DNA of 31,361 nucleotides from Blautia glucerasea. Lineage in GTDB: Bacteria > Bacillota > Clostridia > Lachnospirales > Lachnospiraceae. This document shows, in pieces, positions 1-8,541 of this stretch. Position 1 is the first letter of the stretch. Each line of letters starts with the position of its first letter. The stretch is taken from the NCBI RefSeq assembly GCF_020537505.1, contig NZ_JAJBMO010000034.1, positions 1 through 31,361 on the forward strand. Direction: 5' to 3'. The translations under genes were made by a program, and so were the position numbers. A model generated the notes under the pieces. That model did not search any database. It was not told where the DNA came from and saw only the letters and a program-made list of their open reading frames with translations.

Positions 1-18
1 AAGCGGTTCCAACAATAG

Positions 19-165
19 CAAAACCCTGCAAAAGCAGGGCTTTGTCTACAGTCTGCAACCACCAGTTCAACTGGTGGTTTATCCTTGGCCCTCCAAAGGG
101 CCATTGTTACTGCTCGCCCCAAAGGGCGGTATCGCAAGCACTTTTACTGGCCCGCTATAAAGCGG
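19..165. repeat. Cluster of five short hairpins at the tnpA 3' side
   Basis: Five separate palindromes follow each other: 24-39 (CCCTGC, loop AAAA), 57-79 (AACCACCAGTT, 1-nt centre), 87-102 (GGCCCT, loop CCAA), 115-128 (CGCCC, loop CAAA) and 152-165 (CCGCT, loop ATAA). The stems differ in sequence, but four of the five have short A-rich loops. IS200-type elements normally need only one subterminal hairpin per end, so the extra ones are unexplained. They may be recognition hairpins from nested insertions or a separate palindromic repeat family. Confidence 0.6.
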
Positions 166-547
166 TACTACTGGAATCTTCTCTTCTCGATTCCTCTGCT
201 TGCTCATTTATATATTTCTGAACTGCTGCATCTGTTATATTGCCGATTGTTTCAACATAATATCCTCTAGCCCAAAAGGCTTTATCCCATTTACTTTGCA
301 GTTCTGGATGTCTGTCGTAAAGCATCAATGTGCTTTTCCCTTTCAGATATCCCATAAAGTCTGATACACTAAATTTCGGTGGAATTGCTACGCTTAAATG
401 CACATGATCGATACATACGGCTCCCGCAATTATTTCTCTCACATCTTCTCGTACCTTTCCATACAATACTTTCTTCCTATATTTAGGAATGAATACGATA
501 TGATACTGGCATTTCCAGCGAGTATGTGATAGACTTTTATTGTCCAT
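155..547 (-). CDS. tnpA: IS200/IS605 family transposase TnpA, probable internal in-frame deletion
   Basis: This is a Y1-type HUH single-strand transposase of 130 residues. The HUH pair is visible in DHVHL and the probable nucleophile tyrosine lies in the GYYVETIG stretch; the opening MDNKSLSHTRW and the MGYLKGKS motif are typical of the family. A strong AGGAGG site lies about 8 nt before the ATG. Full-length relatives recalled from memory carry about 12 more residues between the helix ending in REII and the strand leading to the HUH motif. Here the two are joined directly, which suggests a clean loss of about 36 nt. The C-terminal tail is also short and polar. The reading frame is open, but activity is doubtful. 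Confidence 0.8.
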   Translation of the reverse strand: MDNKSLSHTRWKCQYHIVFIPKYRKKVLYGKVREDVREIIAGAVCIDHVHLSVAIPPKFSVSDFMGYLKGKSTLMLYDRHPELQSKWDKAFWARGYYVETIGNITDAAVQKYINEQAEESRREDSSSTAL

Positions 548-695
548 TTGGACCGCCTCCTTTGATTTTGAGTTTGGCTTGCGACACCATTCTCATCATA
601 TCACAGGAGGCTTTATTTTGTTATCCTCACCGCTTCCGCCTACTCCATTCTCCCCAGCATAGCTGGGGGATTAGGCTTTTCATTAATTTTCAATT

Positions 696-2618
696 TTATA
701 ATTTTTTCTTTTTGGCCCCGCATCCCCATTCACCGAGATAAAGTCCGAAAAATAACGGCATGGCATATGCAATAGGAAATGTATATCTTGGATGTCCGTG
801 AGCTGCCGGACCAACAAAGGTGACCGCCAGAGTCAGAAGCAGCGGAAGCGACACTACCAGAAGCTTTCCATTTTTATCAAACAGACAATACAGACATATG
901 GAAAGAAGCAGGAAGTCAAGAATTCCCTGATTTACATAAAGTCCAAACAGGGGAATGTCACAAAATCTCTTGTAATATTCCTTTGTAAGCTTTTTCAAAA
1001 TTCCATTTCCGTTATTTTGCTTATAAACCTCCGAAAAATCTACTTTATCAATCTCCAGCAACGATTCCCTGGTACTATCATAATACTTTATATTATCCTT
1101 CAGTGGACTGAACAGACAATAATTTTGATTTAAAGTAGCATCGATATACGTATCCGGATGCTTCATAAAAAGCTGGAACCAGGTCTGGAAAAAAGCTTTC
1201 AGCTCTTCAGAAGTGGCATCATCATTAAATCCCCACTTTATTCCATCCATATTATATGGACGATATTTCTCTGCATATTCTTCCGGTGTATAGGTCATAA
1301 CTGCCTGAATGGAAGCAATTTCTTCGTCCGTAAGGTCATCCTTATTATTCAATACATATCTTCCGATCTGCTGCAGCGGAATTGCCAGCATCGCACGGGT
1401 GGAAATTTTCTTTGCATCGTATTTTTTATAAAGAGCTGCATCATTTATTTTTCCGACACACATTGGAAGAAATAAAAATGCCAGGAACATAAGCGCCGCC
1501 CGCATGCTTTGTTTCTTATGAAGAATCATATAGAGCTCTCTTCCAGCCACAAAAAGCAAAACTACAGCTACCACATAAATTCCATTCTTTCTAAAAAACA
1601 TTCCCAACACAGCAGCAATGGTACATGCAGGATGTTTCCAGGAACTAAAATAAACCTCCGGTTTAAAAAGGTACCACACAAGTTCAATGATAAAAAGAAC
1701 AATAAACGCATCATAGAACACATCAATTACAAAGGCTGCAATATAGCCAGTAAAGCAAGGGGCGAAACCAATGATCACAAGCGTGGTATTCAAAAGCCAG
1801 GCGGGCATATGAAATTTCTTCATGGTATCCACCATATAAGTCATTGCCATCAAAAGGATCACACACTGTATCAACAGCAGGAAAAATAAGCCCAGGCTCA
1901 CACTTCCAAGCCAGTTTCCCAGATCTGCGAAACGCCCTAAAAGCTGCATATAGATGATCGGATGCTGTGTGGTATACTCTGTCACTCCATAATACTGAAG
2001 AAGACTGATCTCACTGTCCACAGTCACAATTCCCGGATAACGGGCAATGAAATGAGGAAGCCAGCAGACCGCTATAAAAACTGCAGTTTTCAAAAAGCTT
2101 TTTTCCCCCAGAAGAAAAGAAAAAAAACGCTTCACGTATGGGATTTCGAAGCTTCCATATTTTTCGTAAAGCTTCTTGGGGAAAAAATGCTGTTTCATAG
2201 ATTTTCCCAGGATTCCAACAGCTCCTGTAAACAGGTAGAAAAACAGTACGCCTCCCAGAAAAACAATGGTGAATTTTATAAGTGCCCCATAGCTTTTCGT
2301 GATCACATTTACAAAATTAACTTCAGCCCCTCTTCGTGGTGCAGTAGAATAAAACATTCCCATAACCGACGCAAAGGAGCAAAAACAGCTGAGTAAAATT
2401 GCTATTATATGAAATCCTACAGGGTAACCCTGGGGAAATCTCCGGATGATCACATGGTAACTTACAAACAGCAATAAAAATATGCTGGTTCTTGCAAGGG
2501 ATAGATTGCTTCTTGTAAATAGCATGATTGACCCGGAGCTGACGTTAAAGGTAAAGAAAAAACAGGTTAAAAGCGCATATCCCAAAACTGCAATGTTACT
2601 TTTCAGCAATTTCTTCAA
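696..2618 (-). CDS. Polytopic membrane protein, DUF6020-like (possible GT-C type transferase)
   Basis: This 640-residue protein has a dozen or so hydrophobic segments, beginning with residues 9-29, 44-58, 69-89 and 112-137. A conserved-looking loop at 194-220 contains YPGIVTVDSE and QHP, recalling the Asp-bearing first extracytoplasmic loop and HP motif of GT-C glycosyltransferases. I assign it to the DUF6020 group from general appearance only; the substrate is unknown. The start is a TTG at 2618, overlapping the TGA of the upstream methyltransferase gene as TTGA. A GGGAGG site about 10 nt upstream supports it, and an ATG between the two is in the methyltransferase frame. Translation is probably coupled to the upstream gene. 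No clear terminator precedes the IS remnant downstream. Confidence 0.7.
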   Translation of the reverse strand: MKKLLKSNIAVLGYALLTCFFFTFNVSSGSIMLFTRSNLSLARTSIFLLLFVSYHVIIRRFPQGYPVGFHIIAILLSCFCSFASVMGMFYSTAPRRGAEVNFVNVITKSYGALIKFTIVFLGGVLFFYLFTGAVGILGKSMKQHFFPKKLYEKYGSFEIPYVKRFFSFLLGEKSFLKTAVFIAVCWLPHFIARYPGIVTVDSEISLLQYYGVTEYTTQHPIIYMQLLGRFADLGNWLGSVSLGLFFLLLIQCVILLMAMTYMVDTMKKFHMPAWLLNTTLVIIGFAPCFTGYIAAFVIDVFYDAFIVLFIIELVWYLFKPEVYFSSWKHPACTIAAVLGMFFRKNGIYVVAVVLLFVAGRELYMILHKKQSMRAALMFLAFLFLPMCVGKINDAALYKKYDAKKISTRAMLAIPLQQIGRYVLNNKDDLTDEEIASIQAVMTYTPEEYAEKYRPYNMDGIKWGFNDDATSEELKAFFQTWFQLFMKHPDTYIDATLNQNYCLFSPLKDNIKYYDSTRESLLEIDKVDFSEVYKQNNGNGILKKLTKEYYKRFCDIPLFGLYVNQGILDFLLLSICLYCLFDKNGKLLVVSLPLLLTLAVTFVGPAAHGHPRYTFPIAYAMPLFFGLYLGEWGCGAKKKKL

Positions 2619-3991
2619 AGACTTCCATCCTCCCTTTTTTCAAGCTGTGCCACCGTCTCTACCGACACGGTATTCGGGAACATGTCCACAGGACAGACCT
2701 TCTTCAGCTCATAGCCTCTCTCACAAAGATACTTCAGGTCTCTTGCAAGAGTTGCACTATCGCAGCTTACATAGACAACACGGTCCGGCTGCATTTCGAT
2801 GATGGTGGCAAGCAGCGTCTCATCACAGCCCTTCCGCGGTGGATCTACCACGATCACATCTGCGCGCTCGCCAGTGCGGGCATACTGCGCTGGAAGCACT
2901 TCTTCTGCTTTTCCCACGAAAAACTCCGTATTCTCAAATCCATTGAGCCGTGCGTTCTCCTTAGCATTCCCAATGGCAGCAGGGATGATCTCCACACCCC
3001 GTACCATCTTCGCCTGCTGTGCCAGAAACAGGGAAATGGTTCCGATTCCACAATACAGATCCCACACCGTTTCATTGCCGGAAAGCTCTGCATATTCCAG
3101 TGCTTTTCCATAAAGGCGTCCGGTCTGGTAAGGATTGACCTGGAAAAAGGACAACGGCGAGATCTGATAGGAAATCTCCCCGATCTTATCTGTGATATAA
3201 GGCTGTCCCCAGAGAAGACGAACCTTTTCTCCAAGGATCACATTATTTCGCTTCTTATTCACATTTACCATCACGCTGGTGGTCTGGGGGATCTCCCGAA
3301 GGGATTTTACAAGTGCCTCTTCCCCGGGCAGCTTCTCCCCGTTGATGATCAGACAGACCATCATCTCATCTGTGAAAAAGCCATAACGGATCAGCACATG
3401 GCGCACCAGACCCTTGCCTGTTGTCTCATCATAGGGCTGGATATGGAATTTCTCCATGTGGGCGATCACGCAGTCCAGCACCTCTTTATTCTGGGTTACG
3501 CCAAGGGCACAGTCACGGTTCTCAATAATGCTGTGGGTGCGTCCTGCATAAAAACCTGTGATGATCCTGCCATCTTTTGATCTACCAACTGGAAACTGGG
3601 CCTTATTCCGATAATGGAAGGGCTGCTCCATTCCCAGGATTTCTTCCATAGGAAGGTCTGTGAATCCGCCTATCCGTTCCAGATGCCCCCGTACCTTGGC
3701 TGTCTTAAATTCCAGCTGCTTCTCATAGGAAAGGGCCTGCAGCTGACAGCCGCCGCACTGTCTTGCGAACTGGCACTTTGGCTCTACACGGTCAGGGGAT
3801 GGGGTAAGGATCTCCTCCATTCTTCCGTAACCGTAATTTTTCTTCGCTTTCATGATCTTTGCGCGAACTGTGTCTCCGATCACTGCGTCTTTGACAAAAA
3901 CGGTGAAGCCATCAGCCTTTCCGATACCTTCACCGTCAATTCCGCAATCTTCAATCTTTAACGTAACAATATCATTCTTACGATATTCCAT
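2615..3991 (-). CDS. rlmD: 23S rRNA (uracil-C5)-methyltransferase, RlmD/RlmCD (RumA) type
   Basis: This SAM-dependent enzyme methylates a uracil C5 in 23S rRNA. An N-terminal TRAM domain (about residues 5-65) precedes an iron-sulfur motif with Cys at 77, 83, 86 and 165 (counted from the upstream ATG). A Rossmann methyltransferase domain follows with DLYCGIGTISL near 315, the catalytic Cys in VSCDSATLARDL (414) and the basic-residue motif ending in VETVAQLE. In Firmicutes one RlmCD enzyme often modifies both U747 and U1939, so dual specificity is possible. An alternative ATG at 4003 overlaps the yhaM stop but has its AGGAG only 1 nt away. The ATG at 3991 has the same AGGAG 13 nt away and begins with the conserved MEYRKND, so I prefer it. 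Confidence 0.85.
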   Translation of the reverse strand: MEYRKNDIVTLKIEDCGIDGEGIGKADGFTVFVKDAVIGDTVRAKIMKAKKNYGYGRMEEILTPSPDRVEPKCQFARQCGGCQLQALSYEKQLEFKTAKVRGHLERIGGFTDLPMEEILGMEQPFHYRNKAQFPVGRSKDGRIITGFYAGRTHSIIENRDCALGVTQNKEVLDCVIAHMEKFHIQPYDETTGKGLVRHVLIRYGFFTDEMMVCLIINGEKLPGEEALVKSLREIPQTTSVMVNVNKKRNNVILGEKVRLLWGQPYITDKIGEISYQISPLSFFQVNPYQTGRLYGKALEYAELSGNETVWDLYCGIGTISLFLAQQAKMVRGVEIIPAAIGNAKENARLNGFENTEFFVGKAEEVLPAQYARTGERADVIVVDPPRKGCDETLLATIIEMQPDRVVYVSCDSATLARDLKYLCERGYELKKVCPVDMFPNTVSVETVAQLEKREDGSL

Positions 3992-3996
3992 AAAGA

Positions 3997-4944
3997 TTAC
4001 CATTCTCCTGTCTTTCTTAAGTTTGATTCAAACAATCTGTTGTATCCAAGCCATTCCTTCTTGCTCTTATCTGCTGCGAAGATCTCAGTGAGAGTCTCCA
4101 TACGGGCATCTGTATTATCTGCAAGATTCAGGGCTACTGCCTCTACCATAGCCGGTTTCTTGGGAGAACCGTATTCCAGCTCGCCGTGGTGGGCCAGGAT
4201 GCAGTGTACCAGCTGGTTCTCAAGCTCCAGAGGAAAATCCGGGATCTCTCTCGCCAGGTCGTGGATCATCTGGGCACCGATGATAATGTGTCCCAGAAGC
4301 TGTCCCTCGTCAGTGTAATCGTTCAGAGGAAATGAGGAAAGCTCTCTTGTCTTGCCCACATCATGAAGAAGGGCTGCTGTGATCAGCATGTCACGCTTGA
4401 TCACCGGGTAAGCAGATGCCATGTAATCGCAAAGCTTGGCAACGCTTAAGGTATGCTCCATCAGTCCGCCTATAAAGCCGTGGTGTACGGTTTTAGCTGC
4501 GGAGTGCTCCTCGAAGGATTTCAGGAATTCCTGATCTTCCATAAATAGTTTCTTCAGAAGTGTATTCAGGTACGTATTCTTCACAGTACCGATCATGGCC
4601 ACAAGCTGGGTGTACATGTCATCTGTGCTGTTCTCACTTACCGGAAGATAATCTGCCGGGTTATACTCTCCCTCTCCTGCCTTGCGCACGCGTTTGATAT
4701 TCAGCTGCATAGCTCCTGCAAAGCTTGTCACGTCTCCCATGACCTCAATGTAATCCATGGCATCAAAATCGTCGATTCCCAGAGAATTGGGATCCCAGAT
4801 CTTGCCATCCATCACTCCGGTCTTGTCCTGGAGGATAATATTCTCATAAGGCTTGCCATTCTTGGTCACAGCTGGCTGCTTCTGCTTGCACAGATAAATA
4901 CCGCTGATCCGGTCGCCCTCATGTAACTCGTTTAAAAAACGCAT
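3997..4944 (-). CDS. yhaM: 3'-5' exoribonuclease YhaM family (OB-fold plus HD domain)
   Basis: The 315-residue protein has the two-part layout of YhaM: an N-terminal OB-fold nucleic-acid-binding domain (about 1-90) and a metal-dependent HD domain (about 150-285). Visible metal ligands are H164, H194-D195 in LLHDVGKT, the pair H252-H253 and D277. YhaM trims single-stranded RNA or DNA from the 3' end and takes part in mRNA turnover in Firmicutes; its length fits the family. It is the first gene of a minus-strand operon with the rRNA methyltransferase and the membrane protein. A purine-rich GGGAAGGAA site precedes the ATG, and a candidate extended -10 promoter lies at 4985-5012. Confidence 0.88.
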   Translation of the reverse strand: MRFLNELHEGDRISGIYLCKQKQPAVTKNGKPYENIILQDKTGVMDGKIWDPNSLGIDDFDAMDYIEVMGDVTSFAGAMQLNIKRVRKAGEGEYNPADYLPVSENSTDDMYTQLVAMIGTVKNTYLNTLLKKLFMEDQEFLKSFEEHSAAKTVHHGFIGGLMEHTLSVAKLCDYMASAYPVIKRDMLITAALLHDVGKTRELSSFPLNDYTDEGQLLGHIIIGAQMIHDLAREIPDFPLELENQLVHCILAHHGELEYGSPKKPAMVEAVALNLADNTDARMETLTEIFAADKSKKEWLGYNRLFESNLRKTGEW

Positions 4945-4984
4945 AATTTCCTTCCCTTTCTAATTAACAAACGAATCCAAATCT

Positions 4985-5012
4985 TTTATAGCATACCAAA
5001 TATTTATGAACA
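4985..5012 (-). promoter_or_regulatory. Candidate promoter of the yhaM operon
   Basis: Read on the minus strand, TGCTATAAA forms an extended -10 (TGn plus TATAAA, hexamer at 4985-4990), with a weak -35 TGTTCA about 16 nt upstream. It sits about 40 nt before the yhaM start. Assignment is by pattern only. Confidence 0.4.
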
Positions 5013-5096
5013 TTTTATGAATTTACAGGCACTTTTTCCTTTTCAAGTCTCTGTAAATCATGTACAATAAGAAGTGCAGTAAACATTGTTATTAAA

Positions 5097-5348
5097 TTGC
5101 TATTTTGTGGATTAAAAGTTCTTCAGGAGGGACGCATTCGGACAATGGGTATTACTCACTCACCGGCGCAACGCTACGATGAACTAATCGCTAACTGCGA
5201 CTAAGGAGTTCCGGAGAGCCGTCACTCCTAAGTCTTCGTAAGCGCTGGATTTCATCTACGCTAAGGGCGCGCCTGAAATGGTTCGCTGGAGTAATACCCA
5301 TTGCCCGAACGCTGTGTACTGGCTGAAACTTAGCACACAAAATAGCAA
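5097..5348. repeat. 252-bp long imperfect palindrome with 13-bp terminal inverted repeats (MITE-like or structured RNA)
   Basis: The ends are a perfect 13-bp inverted pair, TTGCTATTTTGTG at 5097-5109 and its complement at 5336-5348. A second arm pair, 5134-5157 and 5289-5312, matches at 22 of 24 positions around AATGGGTATTACTC. Further inside, the GGCGCAACGCTAC / GTAGC...GCGCC region pairs imperfectly, and GACTAAGGAGT (near 5200) faces ACTCCTAAGTC. The whole element can thus fold into one long interrupted hairpin. TAAAT occurs just outside both ends (slightly offset), possibly a target duplication. No coding frame is seen. It ends about 20 nt before the mutS2 start, so it would form most of the mutS2 leader if transcribed from upstream. 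Confidence 0.75.
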
Positions 5349-5368
5349 CTAAATTTACAGGAGAAATC

Positions 5369-7750
5369 ATGAATCAAAAAGCTTTAAAATCACTTGAATA
5401 CTACAAGATCATCGACCAGCTGACAGAGAAGGCCTCCTCCCTGATGGGAAAAGACCTGTGCAGACACCTTCTGCCATCTGAAGATGTTTATGAAATCCGC
5501 CATATGCAGCTCCAGACCAGGGACGCCCTCACCCGCCTTTTCCAGAAGGGAAACATCTCCTTCGGAAGCGTCAAAGACGTGCGCAGCTCCCTGAAACGCC
5601 TGGAGATCGGAAGCTCCCTTGGGATCTCTGAGCTCCTTGCCATTGCCGGACTTCTGGAAAATACCAACCGGGTAAAAGCATACTCCCGCAATGAACGGGG
5701 AGATGCAAGGGAAGACTCCCTGGATGGCATGTTCGAGAGCCTGGAGCCGCTGACCCCCCTCTCTTCCGAGATCCGCCGCTGCATCCTCTCCCAGGATGAG
5801 ATCAGCGACGATGCCAGTGCCGGCCTGATGCACGTCCGCCGCAGCATGAAGGTCGCCAACGACCGCATCCACACCCAGTTGGCCTCCCTGGTAAACGGAA
5901 GTGCCCGCAATTACCTGCAGGATTCCGTTATCACCATGCGAAACGGCCGCTACTGTATCCCGGTGAAAGCCGAATACAAAGGACAGGTTCCAGGCATGAT
6001 CCACGACCAGTCCTCCACAGGCTCCACCTTATTTATTGAGCCTCTGGCCATTGTCAAGCTGAACAACGACATCCGTGAGCTGGAGCTCCAGGAGCAGAAA
6101 GAGATCGAAGCCGTTCTCGCCACTTTAAGCGAGCAGACTGCCCAGAATACAGATGCCATCCGAGCCGACCTGGACATTATGATCCAGCTGGACTTCATTT
6201 TTGCAAGAGCCGGACTTGCCCTGGATATGAATGCCACAGAGCCTATTTTCAATACAGAGAAACGCATTCACCTGAAACAGGCACGCCATCCCCTGATTCC
6301 GAAGAAACAGGCCGTTCCCATTGACATCCGTCTTGGGGAAGATTTCGACCTGCTTGTGGTAACCGGACCAAACACCGGCGGTAAAACGGTTTCTCTGAAA
6401 ACAGTAGGGCTGCTCACCCTGATGGGACAGGCCGGACTTCACATTCCAGCCCTGGATCGTTCTGAGCTCTCTGTTTTCCATGAGGTCTATGCCGATATCG
6501 GGGATGAACAGAGCATTGAACAGTCTCTCAGTACTTTTTCTTCCCATATGACAAACGTGGTGTCCTTCCTGAAAAAAGCCGACCAGGACTCTCTGGTGCT
6601 TTTCGACGAGCTTGGCGCTGGCACTGACCCTACAGAGGGTGCAGCCCTTGCCATCTCCATTTTGTCTTTCCTGCATGAACAGGGCATCCGCACCATGGCA
6701 ACCACCCATTACAGTGAGCTGAAGGTTTACGCCCTCTCTACAGACGGGGTTGAAAATGCCTGTTGCGAATTTAATGTAGAAACCCTACGTCCTACTTACC
6801 GCCTCCTGATCGGCGTTCCCGGAAAGAGTAACGCATTCGCCATCTCTTCCAAGCTTGGCCTTCCGGACTTTATCATTGAGCGTGCCAGGGAACAGATCAG
6901 CCAGAAGGACGAGTCCTTCGAGGATGTCCTTACCTCCCTGGAAAACAGCCGTGTGATCATCGAAAATGAGCGTCAGGAAGTAGAGCGTTATAAAACAGAG
7001 ATTGCCTCCCTGAAACAGGAGTTAGAGTCCAAGCAGGAGAAGCTGGATGAGCGCAAAGAACGGATCTTACGCGAAGCCAACGAAGAAGCGCGAAAGATCC
7101 TGGCAGATACCAAGGAATATGCGGACCAGACCATGAAAATGTTCCACAAATTCCAGAAGGATCATGTGGATACTGCTGCCATTGAAAAAGAGCGCCAGAA
7201 TCTTCGAAACCGCATGAACAAAGCCGAAAAGGGCATGTCCATGAATACCACTGTGAGAAAGCCAAAGAAAGAGCTGAAGCCAAAGGATCTTTCCCTTGGC
7301 GATACCGTAAAAGTGCTCAGCATGAATCTCAAGGGAACGGTCAGCAGTCATCCGGATTCCAAGGGCTTCCTGTTCGTACAGATGGGTATTATCCGTTCCA
7401 AGGTCCACATTTCCGACCTGGAGCTTGTAGACGAGCCGGTTATCAACACCCCCGGACTTTCCCGCACAGGAGCAGGCAAGATCCGTATGTCCAAGTCCAC
7501 CAGCGTTTCCACAGAGATCAATCTTCTTGGAAAAACAGTGGATGAGGCAGTTGCCGAGCTGGACAAATATCTGGACGATGCTTATCTGGCTCATTTAAAG
7601 AGTGTGCGTATTGTACATGGTAAAGGTACCGGCGCACTGCGAAAGGGCGTGCATAACTATCTCCGCCGCCAGAAGCATGTGGCTGATTTCCATCTGGCAG
7701 AATTTGGCGAGGGTGATGCAGGTGTTACGATCGTGGAATTTAAGAAGTAA
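5369..7750 (+). CDS. mutS2: MutS2 family ATPase with C-terminal Smr domain
   Basis: At 793 residues this has the full MutS2 layout: N-terminal clamp/lever regions without a mismatch-binding domain, and an ABC-type ATPase with Walker A GPNTGGKT (333-340) and Walker B VLFDELGAGTDPTEG (near 410). A long charged coiled coil (about 515-640), a KOW-like segment near 660-700 and a C-terminal Smr domain (about 715-793, HGKGTGALRKG) follow. MutS2 suppresses recombination in some bacteria, and in Bacillus it recognises collided ribosomes. The Smr LDxR motif, usually LDLRG, reads INLLG here, so the Asp is missing. An AGGAG site lies 8 nt before the ATG. The upstream region is filled by the palindromic element ending at 5348. 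Confidence 0.93.
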   Translation: MNQKALKSLEYYKIIDQLTEKASSLMGKDLCRHLLPSEDVYEIRHMQLQTRDALTRLFQKGNISFGSVKDVRSSLKRLEIGSSLGISELLAIAGLLENTNRVKAYSRNERGDAREDSLDGMFESLEPLTPLSSEIRRCILSQDEISDDASAGLMHVRRSMKVANDRIHTQLASLVNGSARNYLQDSVITMRNGRYCIPVKAEYKGQVPGMIHDQSSTGSTLFIEPLAIVKLNNDIRELELQEQKEIEAVLATLSEQTAQNTDAIRADLDIMIQLDFIFARAGLALDMNATEPIFNTEKRIHLKQARHPLIPKKQAVPIDIRLGEDFDLLVVTGPNTGGKTVSLKTVGLLTLMGQAGLHIPALDRSELSVFHEVYADIGDEQSIEQSLSTFSSHMTNVVSFLKKADQDSLVLFDELGAGTDPTEGAALAISILSFLHEQGIRTMATTHYSELKVYALSTDGVENACCEFNVETLRPTYRLLIGVPGKSNAFAISSKLGLPDFIIERAREQISQKDESFEDVLTSLENSRVIIENERQEVERYKTEIASLKQELESKQEKLDERKERILREANEEARKILADTKEYADQTMKMFHKFQKDHVDTAAIEKERQNLRNRMNKAEKGMSMNTTVRKPKKELKPKDLSLGDTVKVLSMNLKGTVSSHPDSKGFLFVQMGIIRSKVHISDLELVDEPVINTPGLSRTGAGKIRMSKSTSVSTEINLLGKTVDEAVAELDKYLDDAYLAHLKSVRIVHGKGTGALRKGVHNYLRRQKHVADFHLAEFGEGDAGVTIVEFKK

Positions 7751-7787
7751 CATAAAAATCCTCCTTTTCCCTTTTGGGCATGTGCTT

Positions 7788-7818
7788 TTGCAGGCACTTT
7801 TCTGGACTTTACTATAAA
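7788..7818 (+). promoter_or_regulatory. Weak candidate promoter of the 7840-9986 two-component operon
   Basis: TTGCAG at 7788-7793 can serve as -35, with TACTAT (16-nt spacer) or TATAAA at 7813-7818 (19-nt spacer) as -10. No convincing terminator separates mutS2 from the regulator, so read-through from mutS2 is also possible. Confidence 0.3.
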
Positions 7819-7839
7819 TTTTATAAGGAGAAACGAACT

Positions 7840-8541
7840 ATGGTTGCTAAACAGAAAATCCTCATTGTCGATGATGACAACAATATTGCAGAGCTGATTT
7901 CTCTGTATCTTACCAAAGAATGTTTCGAAACAAAAATCGTAAATGACGGCGAACTGGCCTTGAAAGAATTTCAGGCCTTCCACCCCAACCTGATTCTTCT
8001 GGATCTGATGCTTCCAGGAATTGACGGTTATCAGGTATGCCGCGAGATCCGCCATACCTCAGATGTCCCCATCATCATGCTCTCCGCCAAGGGCGAAACC
8101 TTCGACAAGGTGCTGGGGTTAGAGCTGGGCGCCGACGATTATATTATCAAGCCATTTGATTCCAAGGAGCTGGTTGCCCGGGTCCGCGCTGTGCTCCGCC
8201 GTTTCCAGCCCAGGCAGACCGCTGTGGTAAGCGACGAGAAATGCGCCACTTACCCGGACCTTACAGTCAATCTTACCAATTACTCTGTTACCTATATGGG
8301 AAAACAGGTGGACATGCCGCCGAAGGAGCTGGAGCTTCTTTACTTTCTTGCATCATCCCCAAACCAGGTATTTACGAGAGAACAGCTTCTGGATCACATC
8401 TGGGGATATGAGTATATTGGCGATACCAGAACAGTAGATGTTCACATCAAACGTCTCCGCGAAAAGATCAAGGATCATCCAAGCTGGTCTATCTCCACAG
8501 TCTGGGGAATCGGCTATAAATTTGAGGTAAAAAGCGAATGA
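7840..8541 (+). CDS. OmpR-family response regulator
   Basis: The 233-residue protein has an N-terminal receiver domain with acidic pocket D11-D12, phosphoacceptor D55 (LILLDLMLPG), Ser82 and K104 (IIKPFD). A C-terminal winged-helix DNA-binding domain follows (about 135-232), with the typical FTREQLLDHIWGYEY and RTVDVHIKRLREKI motifs. An upstream ATG in frame exists, but the start at 7840 is preceded by AAGGAG at 9 nt and begins directly with the receiver fold (MVAKQKILIVDDD). The stop overlaps the kinase start by 4 nt (ATGA), so the pair is translationally coupled. The target genes and signal cannot be deduced from the window. Confidence 0.9.
   Translation: MVAKQKILIVDDDNNIAELISLYLTKECFETKIVNDGELALKEFQAFHPNLILLDLMLPGIDGYQVCREIRHTSDVPIIMLSAKGETFDKVLGLELGADDYIIKPFDSKELVARVRAVLRRFQPRQTAVVSDEKCATYPDLTVNLTNYSVTYMGKQVDMPPKELELLYFLASSPNQVFTREQLLDHIWGYEYIGDTRTVDVHIKRLREKIKDHPSWSISTVWGIGYKFEVKSE

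Larger units (their letters stand above)
19..668 (-). mobile_element. IS200/IS605-type element (tnpA only), probably decayed
   Basis: A single Y1 transposase gene is flanked by short imperfect palindromes and no tnpB or longer inverted repeats are seen, which is the layout of IS200-type elements. Upstream of tnpA is a perfect 7-bp hairpin at 652-668 (CCCCAGC, loop ATA). Downstream is a set of five hairpins between 19 and 165. The exact ends cannot be fixed, because this family makes no terminal inverted repeats or target duplications; the stated limits are the outermost hairpins seen. The transposase appears to carry an internal deletion, so the element may no longer move by itself. Confidence 0.6.

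Noticed and set aside
19..165. CRISPR array
   Set aside because: The palindromes differ in sequence and spacing; there are no identical direct repeats with spacers and no cas genes.
5390..6267. Several open frames antisense to mutS2
   Set aside because: They overlap the mutS2 coding region, mirror its codon pattern and lack initiation signals.
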